Part shown: piece by piece, positions 48,995 to 60,691 of the stretch
Position numbering within the stretch: position 1 is the stretch's first letter
Layout of the letters: every line of letters starts with the position of its first letter
Assembly: GCA_958496175.1 (NCBI GenBank)
Contig: OY292278.1
Span: forward strand, 48,918,001 to 48,982,000
Origin: Sisyra terminalis
Lineage: Eukaryota > Arthropoda > Insecta > Neuroptera > Sisyridae
Reading direction: 5' to 3'
Length of the DNA stretch: 64,000 bases
Notes under the pieces: model-generated
Told to the model about the DNA's origin: nothing
Databases searched by the model: none
Seen by the model: only the letters and a program-made list of their open reading frames with translations
Made by a program: the position numbers and the translations under genes

Positions 48995-49372
48995 TCATAA
49001 TATTATTTAATTTTTAGCAGGAAAGTGGACTTTTATTTGACCTTCATCAGGCTTCTAAAAAATCATATTAAATACAAACACATGTTTACAGAACTTTTCA
49101 GGACATTCTAATTGTTAAATTGTTAACTTACCTTAATATGAAGTATATAATTTAAGAATAAAGAACAATTGAGCAATTAAGATTGTCCTGAAAAGTTCTG
49201 TAAACATGTGTTTGTATTTAATATGATTTTTTAGAAGCCTGATGAAGGGCAAATAAAGGACCGAAAAGTCGCTGAATTAGTTGTTAGTAAATGGATTTAC
49301 ATCCTTCAAGTCCACTTTCTTGCTAAAAATTAAATAATATTATGTAAAGTATGGACACAACAAATTTATCGG
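48995..49372. mobile_element. Palindromic hammerhead-like insertion, family 2
   Basis: Left arm CATAATATTATTTAATTTTT then GCAGGAAAGTGGACTT, and right arm ending in AAGTCCACTTTCTTGC then AAATTAAATAATATTATG, enclose ATGTGTTTGTATTTAATATG-type inner arms. The end GTATGGACACAACAAATTTA matches the outer end of the family 2 copy at 26239. No clear 12-bp target duplication was found here. The right arm carries a hammerhead-like core. Confidence 0.75.
49231..49282 (+). ncRNA. Hammerhead-like ribozyme motif
   Basis: CTGATGA at 49239-49245, one A, a stem of GGGC / GACC (one mismatch; the left arm has GGTC), GAAA at 49263-49266, then AGTC and GCTGAATTAG. AGC before the core can pair with GCT after it (stem I). 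Core blocks CTGANGA and GAAA are intact and GTC is the classic cleavage triplet. The C expected between GAAA and GTC is A here. Confidence 0.5.
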
Positions 49373-49429
49373 TAAAAATCGGTAATAAGCGATATTGCAC
49401 TATTCAAAGCAATACAAATTTAAAAAAAA

Positions 49430-49500
49430 TAAGTGGATAAAAAAAATATGGTGAGGGATAAAAGCGCTAATTAAAACTACCCTTAAAAGCATAAAGAAAA
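49430..49500 (+). repeat. Short dispersed repeat (copy 1 of 2)
   Basis: ATATGGTGAGGGATAAAAGC, then GCTAATTAAAACTACCC, recurs in diverged form at about 52200-52265 (ATATGGTGAAGGATAATAGC, then ACTAATCAAAACTACCC). Identity of the repeat is unknown. Confidence 0.6.
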
Positions 49501-49747
49501 GTCTGTGTACTTATGTACCCGTATGAGAAGTTGAGGGCCTTAGTGCAAGAACCAAGAAAAAGTCCCAACTAGCAAAGTTTTGATAAGAGTCAAATGAGAC
49601 CAAATAACACACCAGGTAAGTCCAGGTAACATTCAATAATCGTAATAAATAAACTAAATCAATTATTATAATAATTTCTAACAATGTTTCTAAAGTTATA
49701 TTGGCAAACGATGTTGCCTTTTCTACATTATTTGCCACACAGGGTTG

Positions 49748-50717
49748 TAGACTAGGCCAAAAAATCGACTATTTTTTTTTTTTAAAAGTATATCAAAAAT
49801 ATTGTTCACGATGACAAAAAAAAATATCGGGAAGGTTTGAACCCTTAATATTAATAATAAATGGTCTATCATCTTTAATTTCGATTTTTTATTTGTGCTT
49901 TTATTTTTGCGTCAATGCTGTCAAACTATCAGGGTAAAAAAATCCATCTGTACATATGTTTCTAGAAATTTAAATTCCCTACAAAAAACATTTCTTTGAA
50001 AATTTTGCCAGGCACACCCTTTCCGAATAATCAAGCCTTCAACATTGATATAATTTTTAGATTTATCTTCTTTATTTTGGAATTTTGTAACTAACGAACA
50101 AATAAATATATAGAAATAAACAATGTAGATTCTTGAAGAGAATTTAATGCTCTACAAAAAAGGTTTCTTAACGTTTTTACATAAAATTACTTTTTCAAAA
50201 GTTATTCACAATTACTGTTAAAGGAAAAATTAAATAATTGTTTGCTTCGTTGTTGAACCAATTTCGAAAGAGTGATTTTATGTAAAAACGTTAATAGACC
50301 TTTTTTGTAGAGCATTAAATTCTTTTCATGTAACTATATTGTTCATTTCTATATATTTATTTGTTCGTAGGTCACAAAATTCCAAAATAAAGAAGATAAA
50401 TATAAAACTTATATCAATGTTTAAAGCTTGAGTATGCGGAAACGGCGTATCTGGCAAAAAATTTTATAGAAACGTTTTTTGTAAGGAATTTAATTTTCTA
50501 TAAATATATGTGCAGATAATTTTTTTTAATTTGATAGTTTGACAGCATTTACTCAAAAATGAAAGCACAAATAAAAAATCGAAATTAAAGATGATAGACC
50601 TCTTAATATTAATATTAAGGGCTCAAACCTTCCCGATAATTTTTTTTTGTCACCTAGAACAATATTTTTGATAAACTTTTCAAAAAAAAAAGTAATCGAT
50701 TTTTTTGGCCCAGTCTA
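49748..50717. mobile_element. Long-palindrome MITE, family A copy 5 (complete)
   Basis: Starts TAGACTAGGCCAAAAAATCG and ends TTTTTTTGGCCCAGTCTA, with the same arm blocks as the copy at 16062-17023 and a centre near 50230. TA at each end. The 80-codon frame 50647-50889 merely crosses its right end. Confidence 0.88.
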
Positions 50718-52701
50718 TAGCACAGTGCTGATGTTACATTTGTACCTTATTTTTGCACCAATCGAAAGAATTATATTGTCTTCAGTAAAAAATGCAATAA
50801 AAACAAAATTGAAAAATTTGGACTTACCTGCTTCTTACACCAAGGCTCTCAAAAAAATTTTTATCCACTTTAATAGCATCATCCAGTAGTGCCTGAAATG
50901 GCACATCAGTTATTAGTTGTTTGTGATAACTAAAATATCATATAATTATAAGCACAAATTTTGCTTTTAATGTCAATATAATAGCAATGACAGAAAAAAA
51001 AAGAATGCAAACACATGCATGTGAGTTTAATACAAATATAATAGTTGTTGCCTCAATTTTGAACTACCTGATTGTTGTCATTGGTCTCAACTGTCATTTA
51101 GACACAATTCAATTGCTATTTTTACCATTTGTTAGTGCTGGGTTGTGAATATTTACCAACAAGCTACTAATTTCAAATAAAAGATTAAATTGTGGGCTTA
51201 TTTTCCATTTGACGACATCAATATCTGGCAAAGTTGCATTTTCTGTTTTGTTTTTAATTTATTTTACAATTTTATTGATAATTCAATTCTTATATCGTAT
51301 TGTTTGCTCTTTCGTTGGTAAATTTACATTATGACCTGATTTACTTGAGAATCAATTTTAAAATTTTAAAACAAAGTCGAAAATGAAATGTTGCCAGATA
51401 TTAATGTCGGTAAAAGGAACCTGAGTTAATTGGCTAATTATACATACTGTATAGTATTACATAATATAATACACAATTGACTTCTTATAAAAGTTTGTAT
51501 CTTTCATGGAATTAACTGTTTATCATTGCAGAAGTCACAAATTCGAAAAATAGCAATTGAAAACTTTTACCATATAGAACTGGGTTTTAGTCATAAAATA
51601 TTAAGTAGTGATATAAATAAACAGTCAATTGTATATAGATATAGTTTGTCTTATAATTGTATAATTTTATTAACCATTGATTTTTATGTCTTGAAATTCA
51701 TTTTAAATTCAAATATAGAAAATTATAATTCAATATAATGTCTCAATTGACTTTCCATGCATTATTTTACTTAATAATATTTAATATTTTAAAAAAAATA
51801 CCTTTTTTTAAATGTATTTAAACTCTTGTGGGGATTAAAATGGAAATGATTCAAAATACAAAAATTGAAAATGTTATGATCGACGATATTGATGTTTTAA
51901 ATATATCAAATAATAACTGACGATATGAATTACGACTGCTATCTTTTCCTGGCACTTTTTAACTTCATTGTCGATCATTTCAATTGCCTTCCCCTATCGA
52001 ATAATCAAAAATAACCAGTGCTAGCTGCCAACTCGGTCGACCTGATTGCGTTTTTTTTGTTGATACTTTGCAAATAGTTCGTAAAAATTGGCCAGTTTTC
52101 ATCCGCTTGAAGTTTCTTGCTAATCGTTAATCGCAACTTCAGTCATTATTTTTTTTTCATAACGTCACTAAAGAAGTATAACTTCAGAAATAAGTTGACA
52201 AAAATAACATATGGTGAAGGATAATAGCACTAATCAAAACTACCCGAAAAGTACTAAAAATTATTAATCGAACCCTCTTTGATAGTCTTTAGTAGAAAGT
52301 GCATTGCTCAAACATTGGTAACATTTTTTTTTTTTATTCCGCAATACAAAAATTGAGGTTGGCATTAGAGTTTACAAGTTTTGTTCAATTCATTAATTAA
52401 AAGGAGCAAAGACTTTGCCATTGATAGCTAAAACTTTTCCTCGGTGCACTTTTTCTCGGTTCTTTACGATGATATAATAGTTGTTTTTTTTTTCTTTTTG
52501 CTGAAAACATAATGGTTGTCTTTATGATTTTTTCTTTGCGATAAATGATTGTGAGTAAAGCTTATTATTTAAGATTTGTCTCCGACTGATTTAAATACCA
52601 AAGTAAAAAGTGATGGAAATATTAAATAGGGGAAAGAGCATCCCTTATTTTACTGAAAGGTTTTTTTTTTACTTTAAGTCCAAAGTTGCTTTTGTATTTC
52701 A
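50718..52701. other. Intergenic stretch without recognised content
   Basis: AT-rich unique sequence apart from the short repeat at 52200-52265. The 70-codon frame at 51526-51738 is not recognised. Confidence 0.4.
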
Positions 52702-52889
52702 TTGCACATTTATATTTAGTTGAAAGAAATATTTATGTTGAATCACTTATTGGAAAGTTTGATAGCTTGGCGCCGACTTAAAAATTGGGATTTAAATTAA
52801 TTTGGAACTTTAGTCATCAAAGTAATGTATTTTTTAATAAATTGATTGTATAAATTTAACTTTCTAATATTTTTATCATATATGTACCT
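52702..52889 (+). repeat. Long flanking direct repeat, left copy (locus B2)
   Basis: 188 bp from TTGCACATTTATATTTAGTT to ATTTTTATCATATATGTACC, abutting the left end of the family B element. Its counterpart begins directly at the element's right end (54170). Confidence 0.8.
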
Positions 52890-54169
52890 TAGACTAAAAA
52901 AAATGAAAATTTTTTTTTTCTTAATTATATCGAAAATATTGTTGGAAATGATAAAAAAAATCCTGTGAAAGTTTAAGCTCTTAATATTAATATTAAGAGG
53001 TACCGCATCGCAAATTTCGATTTTCCATTTAAATAACATGGGAACAATATTCTCTTGCACTTTGGAATTTTATAGCTAACGTTGGTGACAATATTTCGGA
53101 ATGACTAAGATATATTCTTGTAAAAAATTAAACGATCTACAAAAAAAGTCTCGTACAAGTTTTTGATATATTTATTCCTTCAAAAGTTATTTGAGATCAA
53201 TGTTGAACTAAATAGAAATTTTAATATTTTTTCAATTTTTTGACGCAACCATCAATTTTATGACGCAACCATTAATTTTATGAAAAAATTTTATAGGACA
53301 TTTTTTGTAGAGCAATGTTTTTTCTATAACTTATCTGTATAAAAGTTTTTGATATTTTTTACAGGTTCTAAGTAATAAAAAAAAAATAATTGTAATGTTA
53401 AAAATATAATAATTCAGGAAATATCATTAACTTGAAACAATAAAATTACGAATATTTTCAATGTAATGCAAATAACTTAGGACCTGTAAAAAATATAAAA
53501 AAACTTTTATAGAGATAAGTTGTAGAAAAAAAAGTGCTATATAACTTATCTCTATAAAAGTTTTTGATATTTTTCACAGGTCCTAAGTTATGTGCATTAA
53601 AACTGAAAATATTCGTAATTTTATTGTTTCAAATTAATAATATTCCCTGAATTATTATATTTTTAACGAAAATTTTTTTTTTATTTTAATTAAATAACTT
53701 AGGACCTGTGAAAAATACCAAAAACTTTTATAGAGATAAGTTATAGAAAAAATAGTGCTCTACAAAAAATGTCCTATAAAGTTTTCTCATACAATTGATG
53801 GTTGCGTCAAAAAATTGAAAAAATATTAAAATTTCTCTTTAGTTCAACTTTGATCTCGAATAACTTTTGAAGGAATAAATATATCAAAAACTTGTTTGAC
53901 ACCTTTTTTGTAGATCGTTCAATTTTCTACAAGAACATACCTTAGTCATTCCGAAATATTGTCACCAACGTAAGCTATAAAATTCCAAAATGCAAGAGAA
54001 TATTGTTCCCATGTTCTTTAAATGGAAAATCGAAATTTGCGATGCGGCACCTCTTAATACTTAATATTAAGAGCTTAAACTTTCACAGAATTTTTTTTTG
54101 TCATTCCCAACAATATTTTCGATATAATTAAGAAAATAAAAATTCATCATTTTTTTTTGAATCAGTCTA
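52890..54169. mobile_element. Long-palindrome MITE, family B copy 2
   Basis: Starts TAGACTAAAAAAAATGAAAA (left end worn) and ends TTTTTTTTGAATCAGTCTA. It shares AATATTAATATTAAGAGGTA, TATAGCTAACGTTGGTGACA and the other blocks of the copy at 41591. The centre is enlarged by extra inverted copies of the TTCACAGGTCCTAAGTTAT / complement segment (53340-53740) and a repeated TTTTATGACGCAACCAT. No transposase. Confidence 0.88.
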
Positions 54170-54859
54170 TTGCACATTTATATTTGATTGAAAGAATTTT
54201 TTTATTTTATTTTATTTAAAGTCACTGTTTAACATCTTGGTCATTAATGACTTAAATAATTTACATGTTACAATTGGTAATAAATGTTCAGTTCTAATAA
54301 ATAATAGTTAACAATTCTAATAAATGATAATAATAAACAAATTCTATTAAATGATAATAAAATAATAAATTCTAATAGTAAACTTGGCTTATAGGTATGT
54401 TTTTGTACTTTATATTGTATCAAATAATTATTTTTTTTTTAAGAATTCTAATTCAGGCACTCTTTCATTTTATGAGAAAACTTTATAGAATATTTTTTGT
54501 AGAGCACTTTTTTTTTCTATAACTTATCTCTATAAAAGTTTTTTATATTTTTCACAGGTCCTAAGTTATTTCATTAAACTGAACATATTCGTAATATTAT
54601 TGTTTTACATTAATAATATTCGCTGAATTATCAAATTTTTAACATATTTTTATTTATTACGTAGAACCTATAAAAAATATCAATAGTATAAATAACATAA
54701 AATTTATGTTAAATCCTTAATTTGAAAGTTTGATAGTTTGGCACCGACTCAAAATTTGTCATTTTAAATTTTGGAAATTAAGTCATTAAAGGATTTATAT
54801 TTTTTAATAAATTGAATTTTTTAAACTTTACTATGTAGTATTTTTATCATAAATGTACC
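54170..54859 (+). repeat. Long flanking direct repeat, right copy, interrupted (locus B2)
   Basis: TTGCACATTTATATTTGATT (54170-54195) then, after ~505 bp of other sequence, TTTATGTTAAATCC to ATTTTTATCATAAATGTACC (54699-54859), which stops at the same point as the left copy. The interrupting part holds AATAAATGATAATAA-type simple repeats (54298-54372) and a family B fragment. Confidence 0.75.
54466..54670. mobile_element. Family B palindrome fragment
   Basis: TTTTATGAGAAAACTTTATA, TTTTTTGTAGAGCAC, CTATAAAAGTTTTTTATATT and CACAGGTCCTAAGTTATTTC blocks match the central arms of the elements at 41591 and 52890. Both ends are missing. Confidence 0.75.
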
Positions 54860-56404
54860 AATTGAGTAAATTTTCAAGTTGAAGTTTTGATCTTTGAATA
54901 AATGCATCAATTAGTATGCTATTATTATCTTGTTTGTATCTTTTTAGGATATTAACAGTTAGACCAAATTTTTTCGGTATTTAGGAAAAGGAATTGCATT
55001 TGCATAATGAATGACGTTTTGTTGTATACTTTATAGAGAAAAGAGGGTTTGAAGATTTTTGAAGATATATAGTTATAGAGGTACGTTAGCGTCTGATGTA
55101 CTCCCGTACTGGGAAGTTTTGTGTAAGAAGCGAGAAAATGATTATAATGTGAAGTTAGAGAAGGGCTTGGCGGTGTGGTACAGTGGGAAGAAAATGATGG
55201 AAATCGGGATGAATTGGATGAATGGTTGGGTGAGATGCTGTTGCTCGTATGTGTCTGTTATTCTTATCGTTTGTCACTTGCTCTTACGACCACGTCTACA
55301 ATCATCATCTCTTTGTCACTTGCACATAATACCGAACTAAAGTCGAGAGAGATTTTGATTCCGGGTCGGGACCAAACAAGTGCAATGGGACGATACACAA
55401 AACGGGGACCAAACCGGGATAATTTCATCCCCCGTCCTCCATTCTCGTTCATTTTATTTCCATGCGATGAAATCGTCTTTAATGAGATCAGAATAACGAG
55501 TAACTCTCATCATATTAAAGACATCGCACGTACATATAAAGCAAAACTGTTTAATTAAAGACATTTTTTTTTGTTGCCATTGAGGGATGATTTCCTTGGT
55601 GTTATGTGTTATTTTTTTTCTGTTGAAATGAATTAAACACTTTGAAGCAGCCAAGAAATGGGTTTGAGAAAAATGATGATGATGAGGAATATCTATATGG
55701 TAGGTATATATGTGAGGAACGCTGAATTTTGATGGTGCTGACTCATGGTCTAATGACGGTATCGAGCCGTGGAGCACCGACAAAGAGTGTGGCGGCCTCC
55801 TCGCGATCGACAGCCACAATCGCAGATCACGATCCTGAGAAGAACAAGAAACAAAACTACATTCATTTGTGTGAAGATGCTGCGAGAAAGACGTAGAGGT
55901 TGGCCCGAAGAAGAAGGTGTCAGATCTAACACATTCCACACGATGATCTTGTTGTTCAACGGGTAAATGATGATGATGATGACGATGACGATGATGATGA
56001 TGTCTCTTCTGATCCATTGGTCATAAAAATTATTTAGTTTTTTTTTTTTTTTTCGTTTCAACATAACGAGTGCTCCAATGGACGAGTAATTGTTGCACAA
56101 TGATTTCATGCAATTTATTAGTCGTAATCTATTGAAAATAGTTGACGAAAAATTTTCTTCAAGTAATTATATTCGTCGTAAGTTTGATGTCGAAATATTT
56201 TCGTAGAGCTTTGTCCATAAATTTCTTCATAGATTTGATAATTTCTTTTTATAAAAAAATTGGCATCTTTACCTTAATATAATAAGATTTTGGGATTTGT
56301 AGCAAGAGATATAACATAAGGCTTACAAAAAACTAATTAAAACTACCAACAATTTTTTTTCAACATTTCAAGAATTCTTCAGCTGTGTTAGAAATTAATA
56401 GTGC
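54860..56404. other. GC-richer island (55080-56010) without a clear gene
   Basis: Non-repetitive sequence with a (GAT)n run at 55969-56002. The longest open frame of the window (187 codons, minus strand, 55454-56017) lies here. Its start is a histidine run from the GAT repeat and no domain is visible, and plus-strand frames of 93-127 codons overlap the same island. I treat these as chance. The island may be regulatory DNA or a UTR. Confidence 0.35.
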
Positions 56405-56636
56405 ATTTTTCTTAATAGATGATAAAAATCAGATCTCAGCTTTAAAATTGTTTAAATAAGAGAAAAATTCAGGTTGTTTTAGATCTTTAATTTTTTAATA
56501 TTTTATTATTTCAAAAAGCAACGTTTCGGTACGTAATCGTAACTTCCTCAGGCTCTAAGCCTATTAATAAAATATTAAAAAATTAAAGATCTTAAACAAC
56601 CTGAATTTTTCTCTTATTTAAACAATTTTTCTTTAT
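56405..56636. mobile_element. Foldback hammerhead-like insertion, family 3, near-perfect 12-bp duplication
   Basis: ATTTTTCTTAAT (56405-56416) and ATTTTTCTTTAT (56625-56636) match at 11 of 12 positions and flank 208 bp. Inverted arms AAATAAGAGAAAAATTCAGG and complement enclose a minus-strand hammerhead-like core. The same element ends are seen in the 104-bp copy at 25847-25950. Confidence 0.75.
56508..56562 (-). ncRNA. Hammerhead-like ribozyme motif (best copy)
   Basis: Minus strand: AGAGC, CTGAGGA (56551-56545), A, an imperfect stem II with TACG/CGTA closed by an ATTA loop, GAAA (56527-56524), C, GTT, then GCTTT. AGAGC and GCTTT can pair over five positions as stem I. All invariant core blocks are present. 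The GAAACGTT layout, with almost no stem III, is what is known for minimal hammerheads of Penelope-like elements. Confidence 0.55.
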
Positions 56637-56701
56637 TTTCGCAAAATAGTTTACAAAAGGATTAATGCTGGCACACAACCAAAAAAGCAATTAGTAGTTA
56701 C

Positions 56702-56812
56702 TAGACTGGGCCAAAAAAATTGACAATTTTTTTTTTTGAAAAGTATATCGAAAATATTATTCAAGGTGACAGAAAAAAATATCGGGAAGGTTTGAGCCCT
56801 TAAAATTAATAC
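56702..56812. mobile_element. Long-palindrome MITE, family A copy 6 (left end only)
   Basis: TAGACTGGGCCAAAAAAATT to GTTTGAGCCCTTAAAATTAA, then a break. It is followed directly by sequence shared in reverse with 60126-60333. Confidence 0.8.
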
Positions 56813-57019
56813 TAAGACAATTTAAAAGGGATAAGAAGAACACTGTATACCAGTGATCACCAAAATGGTTGTCCACGAACCACTAGTGATCCATGAAAAA
56901 TTTCGCTAGTCCACAGAAAATATATTTTAACTTAAAAAATCCTTTGATAATCGGAAAGGAATAAATTTTGAATTCAGTGGTCCATGAGAACAGAAATTTT
57001 GGTGACCACTGCTCTATAA
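56813..57019. mobile_element. hAT-type MITE (161 bp) with shared flank
   Basis: CAGTGATCACCAAAATGG (56851) to CATGAGAACAG...GACCACTG (57011). Flanking octamers CTGTATAC (56843-56850) and CTCTATAA (57012-57019) match at 6 of 8 positions, a worn hAT duplication. The left flank AAAAGGGATAAGAAGAACAC also reappears, inverted, next to the copy at 60126. Confidence 0.7.
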
Positions 57020-59845
57020 ATTTATACCTCTTCCCTCCATTTATACAAAGAGTCTATCCAATACCATTCTCAAATGGAATATAATAAATCATTTTTGAAA
57101 ATTGAGTCGCTGCGATTTAATTTTTTGAAGATTAGGTATGATAACTTAACTTCCTCCCCCGCGCTTCTTCTGTCTTAAAATGTCTCTATTTTACATTAGT
57201 TATATGTTACACAATTTTTCATTAATGTAAGTTTAACATAAGCGAGATATAAAGCTCTCATCAAATTTTTGGTGTAAAATAAATTTTCTACCCTCATCAT
57301 CCCTTGTTTGAATTCATATATTACTGGTTTTCTAAAATAGTGACCAATCTCAAAATTTTGCATTTCAAGAAAATGGCGTTTGAGAAAACTCCATTTTTCG
57401 GATAACAGATTTTTCAATGGTTGAAAATCAATATTTTTAATAGCTATTAGATCAAATTTTTACTAAACCATTCGCAGAAGTTTCTATTTTTATGTTTAAA
57501 CATAAAATTTTCCGAGTAGTCCTGCTAACAGGGCAATATAATCTAAAGAGACAGCTCTACACTAAATGGAGTGCATTATTTTCAGTGCAGTATAAAGTGC
57601 ATGCAAGAATTTGGAGATTGGGAAGAAAAATTACTTTCGTAGGTGCCTCAACTCCCTAGGATTATTTAAGTTTAAGTTAGGAAACTTATATTGGGAACCC
57701 AATTAGCTCCCTGTAAAGATTTATCTCCTAAGTAGTCCTTTTTGAACAAATGAGGCCTCTAAAAGTTAGACGAAAAGCAAAATGTTCCTAAAACGAAGCA
57801 ATTTGATTAAAATAGTTTTTCTTTCGGAAAAATAAAAAAAAATATTTTAAATTCTTTACAAAGCTTTTATCTCAAGATTAATAAGTTATGGTGGTAACAA
57901 AATTTTATTGGAACATTAAAATCAACAGATTTTTTTCTTTGAAGAAAATTCAAAGACATTTGTATACCAACAAAGACAAAGTACAAAGATTGTAAGCCAT
58001 ACGTGTGAATGAAATACAATCTGTCTCAAATTTGAACTAATGGGATGTTGTTATTGTTTAAATTGTCGTTTTAATTTCATTCAATTGATTCAATTGCCAA
58101 TTTTTGCCATTTTTGAGTTATGCAATGTTAGACTGTGATTTTTTCATGAAAACTTACTGGTTTATGATGTTAAACCATTTCAATTTTTTTCTGTGTTTAT
58201 GATTAAGGGATGAAAAGGACAAGAAAATCGAGAACTAAAAACAAAAATTAAAAAAAGTTTCCTCTTAATCTGTTTTGGAAAAATCTACCAATTATTTATT
58301 TATTGAAGTCCGAATTTCTGTCATTGTTTTTCCTTTTCCAAACTTTGAACATACCTTAAGCCTACAAGGCCTAAAATTGGACTTCAATTTTGGTCACTAT
58401 TAAACATTCAATTCAGTAGGTCCTTCAAAATTGAAGATTGTTAGATTTAAAAAGGCACTGAGATTAAATGTATTTTTAAGCCTGAATTCTTATTAGTACT
58501 AAATCAGTATTAGACCTAAAATCAAGAAGCTTAAATTTTAAATAAAAAAAAAAAATCAACGTTTATTTGATGGTGGAAGAAGATATAATTAAGAAAATTA
58601 GGAGTGGAAGGTTTTGGTCCTTAAAGAGGACTCAAACTGCAACAATAAATGCACTAGTTTTCCATCCCCCACAGAGACAACTGGAGTGCTTTATTTTAAC
58701 TAATTTCTTTGATATATTTATTTCAAAATCGTTTGATAACTATTAATAAGAATTAAAATTTAAGAACAAGTATTACTTGGACTAAATCTTTTTTAAAATT
58801 TTTGCTTATTTTTTTTTTTTTGAATTTGGAAAACGTCTTAAATACTACTTTACTCCCTTAAAACATCCTTGTAATCACACCTGTTATAGATTAAATCTTA
58901 TTTTTTCAATGTTATAACATTGTAAACCCAAAACTCGTTCTTTTTTTTCTAGTTTTCTAGACTAATTTCTTTGTTCTTTACTTCAGTTGAATAAATATAG
59001 TTGGAAACAACACTGAGGTCGTATAAAATATATAAAATTTGAAATCTCAAGAATTAAAAAAAATATTGAAAAAGAAATAGGAAAAATGCATAAAGAAATA
59101 CCTGTTGAAATATTTGAATAAATTTGACTGATGTTTTTCATTGAAATGCACAAAACTGCAGTCTTCCAATCACCCATACAAATTATGGGAAGTTTAGCGG
59201 CTTAATCGTATCAATTACAATGTGTATAACTTTAGGAAAACTATTTTGCAATAATTGTCTTTTTAAAATTCGAAAAAAAAATCTGTTCAAAATAGCCAAA
59301 GTATTACAATTTTATTTGTATTGTATAATTTGCATAACTCTCTTAATCAAAAACTTAAGTCAAAATCATATTTAATACAAACATTAGCTGACAACCATAA
59401 ATAAACCACCTGTTTTGGAAGGCTAGGAAAATCAATTTTCTATCAAATAATTTGCCAATTCAGGTGAGGGAATTCTTAAAAAATAAATTAAGATGGATCA
59501 AATTTTAACAATGAACAAAAATATTTAACCAATTAATGCACACTCTTCATTTTCATCCCTTTTGGAAGAGGAAAAACCCCCTGATAAACAATATACCTAA
59601 TAATTGTTTGTTTTGGATTCGAGCCATCAACAATCCTTTTGTAAACTACCATAACTGATGGCAGAATTGCAGATTCGTGAAAATAAAGAAGAATGCACTA
59701 ATTTCAAAAACACCAGAATTTTTTTTAAAAAAACATGGAAAAAAAAGCCTCCAGAAATTATTTTACTCTAAATTAATTTTTTTGTAACCCTCAAGTCATA
59801 TCTTAGGCTACAAATTTCAAAGTGTTATTATTTTATAGTAAAGAT
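57020..59845. other. Intergenic stretch without recognised content
   Basis: AT-rich unique-looking sequence. Frames at 57196-57417 and 58983-59177 (minus) are unrecognised. Confidence 0.4.
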
Positions 59846-60125
59846 TAGACTGGGCCAAAAAAATTGGCTACTTTTTTTTTTTTTGAAAAGTATATCGAAA
59901 ATATTATTCAAGGTGACAGAAAAAAAATATCGGGAAGATTTGAGCCCTTAATATTAATATTAAGAGGTATATCAGCTTTAGTTTCGATTTTTTATTTGTG
60001 CTTTCATTTTTGCGTCAATGCTGTGAAACTATCAAGGTAGAAAAAATTCAACTGCACATATATTTATTGAAAATTAAATTTCCTACAAAAAATATCTTGT
60101 TAAACATTTTTGCCAGATACGCCGT
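59846..60125. mobile_element. Long-palindrome MITE, family A copy 7 (left arm, cut by hAT MITE)
   Basis: TAGACTGGGCCAAAAAAATT to GCCAGATACGCCGTTT, where the arm stops at the start of a hAT-type MITE. The usual continuation (CCGAATAATCAAGC in other copies) is absent downstream. Confidence 0.82.
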
Positions 60126-60333
60126 TTCAGTGGTCTTCAAAATTTTTGTCCTCATGGACCACTGAGTTCAAAATTTATTCCTTTCCGATTATCAGAGGAT
60201 TTTTTAAGTTAAAATATATTTTCTGTGGACTAGCAAAATTTTTCATGGATAAGTAGTGGTTCGTGGACAACCATTTTGGTGATCACTGGTATACAGTGTT
60301 CTTCTTATCCCTTCTAAATTTCTTTGTACAAGT
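60126..60333. mobile_element. hAT-type MITE with shared flank, inverted copy
   Basis: CAGTGGTCTTCAAAATTTTT to TTTTGGTGATCACTG is the reverse complement of the MITE at 56851-57011, and its right flank GTATACAGTGTTCTTCTTAT is the reverse complement of that copy's left flank. The shared unit is therefore longer than the MITE itself. Confidence 0.75.
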
Positions 60334-60691
60334 GGTATCGTTCAAATGCCATTCTTAAATGAATAACCAACTGAAACACTACAGACATTTTGGTTTGATC
60401 AATATATAACGACAAATTTTGAACTCTCTTCCCCCTCTTGCATCTAAACCATCATATATATTTGAGTTTTATTGAAATAATATTTTTATGTTTGATAACT
60501 TAGATGAAAAGCTCGATTTTTAGCTAAAGCTTCAAATGAATGTTTCTCGAATTTGTTCATATAATTGGTTAGGTTATGAAAACACTATAGATTTTGATCA
60601 GAGGGGTGAAACTTAGCAAATTTTGATATTTCAAGAAATAAGCAACTCAAAAATTCTTTGTAAAATTGATTTAAAGTCTTTTTTCAAAAAA
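60334..60691. other. Intergenic stretch without recognised content
   Basis: Unique-looking AT-rich sequence with no gene or repeat recognised. Confidence 0.4.

Noticed and set aside
55454..56017. 187-codon minus-strand open frame, the longest in the window
   Set aside because: Its N terminus is a histidine run read from a GAT microsatellite, no domain is visible, and long frames occur on the other strand of the same GC-richer island. Chance is the simpler reading.
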